DNA of 9,116 nt. It comes from Candidatus Poribacteria bacterium (GTDB lineage Bacteria; Abyssobacteria; SURF-5). The notes below the pieces were generated by a model. The model ran no database searches. It was not told the DNA's origin and worked only from the letters and a program-made list of their open reading frames with translations. The translations under genes and the position numbers were made by a program. Positions 1-5,668 of the stretch are shown one piece after another (within the stretch, counting starts at the first letter, position 1; each line of letters starts with the position of its first letter). The stretch spans positions 1 through 9,116 of the forward strand of contig JACRIR010000014.1 of assembly GCA_016215705.1 (NCBI GenBank). The letters are read 5' to 3'.

Positions 1-1
1 T

Positions 2-75
2 CTTTGCGCCTTTGCGGTTTGATTCCCTGTCTTTGGAGTCCTTCCATGAATTCGTGTAATTAGCGTAACTCGTGT
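2..75. repeat. Two short degenerate tandem-repeat tracts in the left flank
   Basis: Two direct 8-bp units (CTTTGCGC at 2-9 and CTTTGCGG at 10-17) are followed, after 31 bp, by three head-to-tail 9-bp units: AATTCGTGT (49-57), AATTAGCGT (58-66) and AACTCGTGT (67-75). The units are seen directly. Similar low-complexity strings built from TTTGCG and ATTCGTGT words recur between genes in several bacterial groups, to my recollection, but their function is not known to me. The tract lies just upstream of the gspA promoter and contains no convincing gene. Confidence 0.55.
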
Positions 76-89
76 TCCGTGAGTCTCAC

Positions 90-118
90 TTGACTGTATC
101 AGCGCGGTACTATAGAAT
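90..118 (+). promoter_or_regulatory. Sigma-70-type promoter of gspAB
   Basis: A -35 box TTGACT (90-95) and a -10 box TAGAAT (113-118) are separated by 17 bp. Each box differs from consensus at one position. Transcription would start near 125, giving a leader of about 32 nt before the ATG at 157. Immediately upstream is the small palindrome GTGAGTCTCAC (79-89), which touches the -35 box and could be an operator. The assignment is by pattern only. Confidence 0.6.
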
Positions 119-156
119 TGAGGCAACGCGGGAAAAGCAAGCACGGGGCGACCTAA

Positions 157-1908
157 ATGTACGAATCCTTTTTCGGCTTCAAAGAGAAACCTTTCAATAT
201 CACGCCTGACCCCAAGTACCTGTATCTCAGCGGTCAACACCAGGAGGCCATCGCCCATCTTCTATATGGAATCCGCGAGCGCGGCGGCTTCGTCGTCATC
301 ACCGGCGAGATCGGCACCGGCAAGACAACCCTTTGCAGATATTTGATCAATGAGATCGACGACCGCACCGAAGGCGCCATCATCTTCAATCCCAATCTTT
401 CCGAAATCGAGCTCTTGAAATCGATCAACGAGGATTTCGGAATCATTTCCACCGGCCAGACAAAAAAAGAACTGATCGACGAGTTGAATCAGTTCCTTCT
501 CGAGAAGCGGCTGCGCGGCAAGAACATCGTGCTCATCATCGACGAGGCCCAGAACCTTCAGCCAGTCGTTCTCGAACAGATTCGGATGCTCTCGAATCTG
601 GAGACCGAAAAAGAAAAGCTGATTCAGTTGATCCTCATCGGACAGCCCCAACTCAAGAGACTGCTCGCGCGCCCGGAGTTGAGGCAACTCGACCAGCGCG
701 TCACCGCGAGGTATCACCTCGATCCTCTGAACCGAAATGAGACGTGCGAGTATATCCAGCACCGGCTCGATGTCGCCTCGAATGGCAGCCGCCTCTCGTT
801 TGAACCCGCGGCCATGAAGCAGGTCTACAAATTTTCCAAGGGCACTCCGCGCCTGATTAATGTAGTTTGTGATCGCGCGCTTCTGGGTGCGTTCGCGGCG
901 GGTCAGCAGGGCCCGGTGACCAGGAAACTAGTGAAGCAGGCCATACGCGAAGTTGCCGGTGAACGTTTCTCCCTGTGGGATCGGCTCTCCCTTGACCGCT
1001 CCTCCGCAAAGGTTCTCGCATACGCTATCGCAGTTGCGGTCGTTGCAGGACTGGGCCTGCACTCCGTTGCCAACCTGCTCTCCGCCCGCAAGAATTCCGC
1101 TCCACAGACCGAACTCATACCCGATGCGCCCCCAGATGTTGTCGCAAAGTCGTCCGCCCTGTTCCAACCGGCCCGTACGGAAGCTGCGCCCCCGCGCGCG
1201 ACCGGCCCCGGGTCCGCAGTCAGAGAAGCCCCTTCGCCGTCGCAGCCGATCTCCCTATCGCAAGAACACAAGAATGCGCTGACCGACGCGCTGCTTTCAA
1301 AGAACCACGAGCAGTCTCGTGTGAGCGCCGTCCGCGGCCTCCTTTCACTTTGGGGAATAAGCCCCGACCCCGCAATGAGAAACGTGGGGAATTTCTACAG
1401 CGTCGCAATGTCGTATGGCATGCGGTGCACGGAACTCTGGACGAACTTCGAGGGGTTGCGCTCGTTCAATGCGCCCTGTGTCCTCGAAATGTTCGTTCCT
1501 CAAGAGTTCAAGCCAAGGTACGTCGTGCTGTTGGGGCTGGGGACAAACAACGCAAAGATAATCTGTGGCGACTCCGGCCCTGTCGTTATGCCGCTTGAGC
1601 TTCTCGATGAGTCCTGGCTTAGGCGCGCCTTCGTTTTCTGGAAAGACTTCGAGAACCTCGGCGAAGCGATTATGCCGGGGAAATCCGGCGCCGAGGTCGC
1701 ATGGCTCCAGACAAGCTTGCAAACACTCGACTTCTACGGCGGCCCCGTCAATGGCGCATTCGATGACGCGACTGAATCGGCTGTCAGGCAGTTTCAGCAG
1801 AGCAACAACCTCCTGCTGGACGGCATCGTCGGCCCGAAGACAAAGCTTGCCCTCTACGGGAACCTCGGCGCTTACTCGATGCCCCGCTTGAATGACAAGA
1901 CAATATGA
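157..1908 (+). CDS. gspA: GspA/ExeA-type AAA+ ATPase with peptidoglycan-binding domain
   Basis: This is a 583-residue inner-membrane ATPase of the ExeA/GspA family, which works with GspB and binds peptidoglycan to help the type II secretin assemble through the wall. The cytoplasmic N-terminal half is an AAA+ module. It opens with the family signature YESFFGFKEKPF and has Walker A GEIGTGKTT (about 50-58), Walker B IVLIIDEAQ (124-132), a sensor-1-like LILIGQP (158-164), and a KGTPRLINVVCDRAL segment (about 228-242). One membrane helix lies at about 286-308. A Pro/Ala-rich linker (310-370) is followed by a region resembling the degenerate C39-peptidase-like domain of GspA (about 390-500), then a peptidoglycan-binding repeat (about 506-568, GAFDDATESAVRQFQ). 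The order and length match full-length ExeA-type proteins. The start is supported by the conserved N-terminus, although only a weak GGGG lies upstream. The stop overlaps gspB by 4 bp (ATGA). Confidence 0.9.
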   Translation: MYESFFGFKEKPFNITPDPKYLYLSGQHQEAIAHLLYGIRERGGFVVITGEIGTGKTTLCRYLINEIDDRTEGAIIFNPNLSEIELLKSINEDFGIISTGQTKKELIDELNQFLLEKRLRGKNIVLIIDEAQNLQPVVLEQIRMLSNLETEKEKLIQLILIGQPQLKRLLARPELRQLDQRVTARYHLDPLNRNETCEYIQHRLDVASNGSRLSFEPAAMKQVYKFSKGTPRLINVVCDRALLGAFAAGQQGPVTRKLVKQAIREVAGERFSLWDRLSLDRSSAKVLAYAIAVAVVAGLGLHSVANLLSARKNSAPQTELIPDAPPDVVAKSSALFQPARTEAAPPRATGPGSAVREAPSPSQPISLSQEHKNALTDALLSKNHEQSRVSAVRGLLSLWGISPDPAMRNVGNFYSVAMSYGMRCTELWTNFEGLRSFNAPCVLEMFVPQEFKPRYVVLLGLGTNNAKIICGDSGPVVMPLELLDESWLRRAFVFWKDFENLGEAIMPGKSGAEVAWLQTSLQTLDFYGGPVNGAFDDATESAVRQFQQSNNLLLDGIVGPKTKLALYGNLGAYSMPRLNDKTI

Positions 1909-2792
1909 GCATAATACTGAAGGCGCTGAAAAAGGTCCAGGATCAGAAATCGGAAGCGCCGCCGGAACCGGTCATCGCCGGACTGGAGAAATTTGAGGAG
2001 CATGGCGCGGATGCGCCTGACTTTCCGCCGAGCGAGGCTCCGGCGCCTTTGAGCGCGCCTCCCGAAATGGATGCGGCCGCGGCTCTCGCGGCGCCGAAGA
2101 GCAACCGCTCGTCTTCCGCAATAGGAATCTCCATCAGGGAGCGCAGTCCCGCCCGCGGCTTCAAGATACTGCTGGGCTCGATACTCGTCCTTGGTCTGCT
2201 CACAACGGCATGGTTCGTCAACACGATTTATTCGAGCTCGAAGCATTCCCCTGCAGCCGGTGAACCGACGAACGCGGCATACGTGCTACAGCAGCCGGAG
2301 CCCATGAGCGCTCCGCCGCAGAGCCCGCCGCAGGCTGATAGTCCCCTCGCCGCTGCGCCGCCGGAGCGGCCTGTGACTCCGCAAACCAGGCCCGCCCGCG
2401 AGCCTGTTCCTGCGCTTGCTGAGAATACGAACACTGCCGCTGCGGCAGCCCGTCGGGCGTCCGCGCCGCCGGACGTGCCTGAAGAACCATACTCTCCCAC
2501 CGAACCTGCATTGAAAGAACATCGGCCGGCTATCGCTGATGAGCAAATAGAACAGCCCAAACCGAGACATGGAAAAGAGAAAGCGAATCAACCCAAGAAA
2601 CCAAAAGAGCCGGGTGGCAAGCCGGAACTGAAGATAAATGCGATTGCGTGGAGGGACACAGAACCGAGAGCAGTTGTAAACATGCAGACCGTCTACGTGG
2701 GTGATACCGTGGAGGGCGCAACAGTCAAAACCATCAGTCCGGGAAGCGTGACGTTTGAATACGAGGGTGAGACCTTCGAGGTGCGCTTTTGA
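1905..2792 (+). CDS. gspB: GspB-like type II secretion accessory protein
   Basis: This 295-residue bitopic membrane protein is the expected partner of the ATPase encoded just upstream. Its N-terminus, MSIILKALKKVQ, matches the short amphipathic signature that begins GspB/ExeB proteins. A single membrane helix is at about 87-107. A long Pro/Ala/Glu- then Lys-rich periplasmic linker (about 112-240) should let the protein span the periplasm. The C-terminal 50 residues (LKINAIAWRDTEPRAVVN onward) form the compact GspB/PulC-like domain, with the typical pattern of INAI-W, a GDTVEGA turn and a final EYEGETFEVRF strand. In the family this domain contacts the secretin or peptidoglycan. The ATG overlaps the gspA stop (ATGA) and has no good ribosome-binding site of its own, so translational coupling is likely. 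The core secretion genes (C to M) are not in the window. Confidence 0.85.
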   Translation: MSIILKALKKVQDQKSEAPPEPVIAGLEKFEEHGADAPDFPPSEAPAPLSAPPEMDAAAALAAPKSNRSSSAIGISIRERSPARGFKILLGSILVLGLLTTAWFVNTIYSSSKHSPAAGEPTNAAYVLQQPEPMSAPPQSPPQADSPLAAAPPERPVTPQTRPAREPVPALAENTNTAAAAARRASAPPDVPEEPYSPTEPALKEHRPAIADEQIEQPKPRHGKEKANQPKKPKEPGGKPELKINAIAWRDTEPRAVVNMQTVYVGDTVEGATVKTISPGSVTFEYEGETFEVRF

Positions 2793-2799
2793 GCAAGCA

Positions 2800-2848
2800 G
2801 GCGTTTATTGGGGAACACCATACGCCATAGTGTCCCCCAATAAGCGCC
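2800..2848. repeat. Long inverted repeat in the convergent gap (palindrome family copy 1, possible terminator)
   Basis: Two 22-nt arms (2800-2821 and 2827-2848) flank a 5-nt centre, ACGCC. 19 of 22 positions pair, and one of the three mismatches is a G-U wobble in the plus-strand RNA. The core of the right arm reads AGTGTCCCCCAATAAGCG. The element starts 8 bp after the gspB stop and ends 11 bp before the stop of the opposing foldase gene. On the plus strand the hairpin is followed by TTTCTTT (2851-2857), so it could end the gspAB transcript. The minus-strand side lacks a clear T-run. The same core recurs at 4739-4781 and at the right edge. Confidence 0.85.
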
Positions 2849-2858
2849 CGTTTCTTTG

Positions 2859-4637
2859 TCACATCGTCTTGAACATCTCTTCGTTTGTCTGGACGCCGAC
2901 CTTCTTCTTAAGGTTTTCATAGTAGTCCTCGAAAACCTGCCCTCTCCTCTCCTCGAGTAGTCTGTCTTTGATGGGTCCCTTGTACGCCTCATATTCGGCA
3001 GCGTCGGGCGAGATTCTTTCGGCCACCTCGACCACATACGCTGAATTCTGGCTCATGAACGGGCCTGCGGCCTTCCCCCCCTGCAAGTCGAAAACAGTGT
3101 CGGCCAACCCCGTCATGCGTGGGAACTCGGGCGGATAGCCGCGCCTGGTAAACGGAGCAGTCTCAGCCACCTTGGGTAGATTCGGAATCTTTTCGAGAGA
3201 GAGACCTTTCTCATTGACTTCCTTGACGATTTCTTCCGCCCTTGCCCGCGCAAGCGCCATGCCTTTTTCCAGTCTGAGCGCAGTGCGGACCTTATCCTCC
3301 ACCTCCTGTAACTGCGGTGTCCGTTCAGGAATTCGCTCGGTCATCTGGACAACATAGTAAGCCGTGCGTGTCTCGATCACATTCGAGACTTTCCCTTGCG
3401 CCAGACCGGGGACAATATCGGCTATTTCGGGCACATAGCCAATGGCCGGAATCGCCTTCATGGTTTCGGCAAAGAGCGGAGTGGTTTGGGCGCTCAGTTT
3501 CATGCCCGCCGCTGCGCGCTCGAGTGAACCGCTCTTGCCGGCCTCGACGGAAAGTTGCGTCGCCTGCTCTTCGAGCGAAATCAATGTGTCCTCGCTCGCG
3601 TCGACCTTCAAAAGAATATGTCGCGCATGAACTTCTTTGCTGTCGCCGGAGCCTTTGGTCTCTTCAAGCTTGATAATATGATAGCCGAACGGTGTCTGCA
3701 CAAGATCGCTTATCTCCCCGGGCTTCAGCGAAAAAGCGACGTTCTCGAATTCCTTCACCATTCTCCCCTTGCCGAAAAAGCCGAGGTCTCCTCCCTTGCG
3801 CGCCGAGGCCTTGTCGTCCGAATACGTTTCGGCCAGCTTTGCAAAATCCTCCCCTGCCCGCGCCTTCTCGAGCACACTCTGCGCGTGCTTTCTCATCTCC
3901 TCATAGTCCATCGGATTGGCCGTTTTCTTGATTTCCACAAAAGAGAGCTTGGCCTGTGCGGGCTCGGCATACTCCTGTTTGTGCTGCTCATAATACCTGC
4001 TTAGCTCATCGCCGGAAACGTCCAACCCGGCCCCAAAGTCACTCGCCCTTATTGCAACATATCTAATCTTCACGGTTTCGCGCTGTCGCAGGTACTCGTT
4101 GCGGACTTCTTCGTCCGTCACTCGCGCGGAAAACGCGATCATATCCATCAGCTTTTGAAGCCGCATCTGTTCTCTTTCCTGCTCTATGAGGGCGGGCCAG
4201 TTGACTTGCGGGTCATTCAGTAATGCGTTCCATTTGGAGGCATCGAATTTGCCGTCTTTGATGAAAGCAGGGTTCTTCTTGAGGGAAGCCTGAACCTCCT
4301 CGTCCGAGACAACGATCTTCAGGCGGTCGACTTCCTGATCAAGCAACGTCTTGCGTATCAGTCGGTCCAGCGCCTGCTGCTTTAGATTCAGGGTCTTCTC
4401 CATTTCGGGAGTCAGGCTGCCGCGGAAATTCGCCAGAGTCATTTCGCGCAACGCCTGATAATATTTCCCGTATTCTTCCAGAGAAATCTTCCGCCGGCCG
4501 ACCTTGGCCAGAGATTGGTCTTCCTTCTTGCTGAATGACGACACCGACCCGCCCCACAGGATGAACGTGGGCACAATGAGGGCGGTAATGGCTATAAGAA
4601 ACCTTCTCGTGTTTTTTCGCATGAAATCGAGGAGCAT
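2859..4637 (-). CDS. ppiD: Membrane-anchored SurA/PpiD-type peptidyl-prolyl isomerase (foldase)
   Basis: This 592-residue periplasmic folding factor is tethered to the inner membrane. A short basic N-terminus (KNTRR) precedes a membrane helix at about 11-30, then a SurA-N-like chaperone region (about 45-190, with KVGRRKISLEEYGKYYQ and the LIRKTLLDQEVDRLKIVVSDEEV segment). A parvulin rotamase domain spans about 229-327, with GGDLGFF (282-288), EFENVAFSLKPGEIS and FGYHIIKLEE (to 326). A second, diverged parvulin-like segment begins at VHARHILLKV (336-345) and runs to about 435. A further SAYVVEVAERI strand lies near the C-terminus. Length and order fit PpiD (about 620 residues in E. coli). The first parvulin lacks the usual His at its opening strand, so catalysis is uncertain and a chaperone role is safer. 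The start at 4637 has GGAG 11 nt upstream; a Met at residue 6 is an alternative. It is monocistronic, with its own promoter at 4700-4728. Confidence 0.85.
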   Translation of the reverse strand: MLLDFMRKNTRRFLIAITALIVPTFILWGGSVSSFSKKEDQSLAKVGRRKISLEEYGKYYQALREMTLANFRGSLTPEMEKTLNLKQQALDRLIRKTLLDQEVDRLKIVVSDEEVQASLKKNPAFIKDGKFDASKWNALLNDPQVNWPALIEQEREQMRLQKLMDMIAFSARVTDEEVRNEYLRQRETVKIRYVAIRASDFGAGLDVSGDELSRYYEQHKQEYAEPAQAKLSFVEIKKTANPMDYEEMRKHAQSVLEKARAGEDFAKLAETYSDDKASARKGGDLGFFGKGRMVKEFENVAFSLKPGEISDLVQTPFGYHIIKLEETKGSGDSKEVHARHILLKVDASEDTLISLEEQATQLSVEAGKSGSLERAAAGMKLSAQTTPLFAETMKAIPAIGYVPEIADIVPGLAQGKVSNVIETRTAYYVVQMTERIPERTPQLQEVEDKVRTALRLEKGMALARARAEEIVKEVNEKGLSLEKIPNLPKVAETAPFTRRGYPPEFPRMTGLADTVFDLQGGKAAGPFMSQNSAYVVEVAERISPDAAEYEAYKGPIKDRLLEERRGQVFEDYYENLKKKVGVQTNEEMFKTM

Positions 4638-4699
4638 GGTCTGTAAATCTCCGTATCCGGGCTCTGTTGACGCGGTTGGACTACCTGAAACATCACATC

Positions 4700-4728
4700 A
4701 TTATAGCTTTTCGCGCAAGCTTTTGCAA
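4700..4728 (-). promoter_or_regulatory. Sigma-70-type promoter of the foldase gene
   Basis: Read on the minus strand, TTGCAA (4728-4723) and a perfect TATAAT (4705-4700) are separated by 17 bp. The start point would be near 4693, giving a leader of about 55 nt to the ATG at 4637. The -35 box lies 11 bp from the edge of the 4739-4781 palindrome, which therefore occupies the upstream activating position for this promoter. Confidence 0.65.
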
Positions 4729-4738
4729 TGGCCCAATG

Positions 4739-4781
4739 GCATATTGGGGGACACCATGCGGCATGGTGTCCCCCAATATGC
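4739..4781. repeat. Perfect palindrome with 21-bp arms (family copy 2) inside the divergent promoter region
   Basis: The arms at 4739-4759 and 4761-4781 are exact reverse complements around a single central G at 4760. The core TATTGGGGGACACCATGC is the same as in the 2800-2848 element, but here the pairing is perfect. There is no T-run on either side, so it does not look like a rho-independent terminator. It sits between the divergent promoters at 4700-4728 (minus) and 4821-4849 (plus). Its recurrence in other gaps suggests a repetitive extragenic palindrome rather than a dedicated operator. Confidence 0.9.
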
Positions 4782-4788
4782 TCCCACC

Positions 4789-4810
4789 GGCACGGTGTCC
4801 CCGAACATGC
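4789..4810. repeat. Half copy of the palindromic element (right arm only)
   Basis: The 22 bases here match the right arm of the neighbouring palindrome (4760-4781) plus its centre at 19 of 22 positions, including the shared run GGTGTCCCC. The spacing between the two right arms is about 28 bp. No matching left arm lies next to it, so it is a solo arm or the remnant of a second, partly deleted copy. It ends 10 bp before the -35 box of the HEAT/DUF1573 operon. Confidence 0.6.
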
Positions 4811-4820
4811 CGTTGCCGCA

Positions 4821-4849
4821 TTGACAGCGCGCCGGACGTGTGTTAAGAT
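4821..4849 (+). promoter_or_regulatory. Promoter of the HEAT/DUF1573 operon
   Basis: A perfect -35 box TTGACA (4821-4826) is separated by 17 bp from TAAGAT (4844-4849). A TG pair at 4841-4842 gives an extended -10 of the form TGnTAAGAT. Transcription would start near 4856, leaving a leader of about 27 nt before the ATG at 4883. The partial palindrome arm (4789-4810) lies just upstream. Confidence 0.65.
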
Positions 4850-4882
4850 TCTCATTGGTTCTCACTTACTGAAAGAAACCTC

Positions 4883-5668
4883 ATGGAAGAAGCACCCGAA
4901 CAAATACAGACCCCTCCCACTTTCCGCCAGAAAATCCTCGTTTGCATCGCGGCAATAGCAATTGTGTGCGGCGGCTTGTGGTTTGTTCAGCACCGGTGGA
5001 TGTGGAGAGACCCGGCCAAGATCAAAGTTGACCCCGAAGTCGAGCAAAAGATAAACACGCTCCTCGAAGAAGCAAGGACGGGCGGCTACCGTGAAAGAAT
5101 GACAATCTTCTATGAAATCCAGGACATGGGGCGCGACCGGCTCCCCGTGCTGGCAAGGGCTTTGCAGCATGAGGACCCCCGCGTACGCGCTTTCTCCGCC
5201 AATCTCCTCCAATATTGCGACAACGCCTCCGTCATCCCTCACCTCGAGGCCAGACTCAATGATGAAAACTCAATCGTGAGGAGGTCCGCGTTGTCGGCGC
5301 TGGGTTATCTGGGCGCTTCTGAGTCCGCTCCGACAATAATATTGGTGCTCAATGACAAGGACAATTTCACACGATGTCAGGCGGCCCTCGTCCTCGGTAA
5401 CGTGGGAGGCGACAGAGCGGTCCTGCCTCTTATTCAGATGTTGGGAACGGACCCCTACCCCGTCGCAAGGCGGACGGCCGCCCACTCCCTCGGAGAAATA
5501 GGGAACAAGGAGGCGGTTCCAACCCTAATCGATTCGCTCGAGGACTCGAACCATTATGTCCGCTCTGCCTCGCTTGTCGCGCTCAACCGCATAACGGGCG
5601 CCGACCTCGGGCCAAGCAAGAAAACTTGGTCCTCATGGTGGGCCCAGAGACGAGGTTTGCTGGAGTGA
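4883..5668 (+). CDS. Membrane-anchored HEAT-repeat protein, function unknown
   Basis: This 261-residue protein has one N-terminal membrane helix (about 17-35, ILVCIAAIAIVCGGLWFV) followed by an acidic helical linker and about five HEAT-type repeats (roughly 84-112, 115-144, 146-175, 178-206 and 209-236). The repeats show the usual pattern: VIPHLEARLNDENSIVRRSA, a closing ALGYLG or SLGEIG, and VPTLIDSLEDSNHYVRSAS. It ends in a short tail, ITGADLGPSKKTW, followed by a WW pair (252-253). From memory, this tail is common in bacterial HEAT proteins, where the repeats form a protein-binding scaffold; no catalytic motif is visible. Which side of the membrane the repeats face is not certain; the lipoprotein partner favours the periplasm. 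The ribosome-binding site is weak (GAAAG, 4871-4875), but the start lies 27 nt from the predicted transcript start. The stop overlaps the next gene's GTG by 4 bp, so the two are translationally coupled. Confidence 0.8.
   Translation: MEEAPEQIQTPPTFRQKILVCIAAIAIVCGGLWFVQHRWMWRDPAKIKVDPEVEQKINTLLEEARTGGYRERMTIFYEIQDMGRDRLPVLARALQHEDPRVRAFSANLLQYCDNASVIPHLEARLNDENSIVRRSALSALGYLGASESAPTIILVLNDKDNFTRCQAALVLGNVGGDRAVLPLIQMLGTDPYPVARRTAAHSLGEIGNKEAVPTLIDSLEDSNHYVRSASLVALNRITGADLGPSKKTWSSWWAQRRGLLE

Noticed and set aside
262-762. Long minus-strand frame of 166 codons opposite gspA
   Set aside because: It is antisense to the conserved AAA+ domain, and its translation shows no known motif; codon structure of the real gene explains the open frame.
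3555-4004. Plus-strand frame of 149 codons opposite the foldase gene
   Set aside because: It is antisense to the parvulin domain, is of low-complexity composition, and has no start signals.
4739-4781. Perfect palindrome as a rho-independent terminator
   Set aside because: There is no T-run on either side, and it lies upstream of both divergent genes, where neither transcript would end.
4739-4810. Palindrome and half copy as a minimal CRISPR array
   Set aside because: Only 1.5 units, with a spacing of about 6-7 bp between units and no cas genes; it is better described as a repetitive palindrome.
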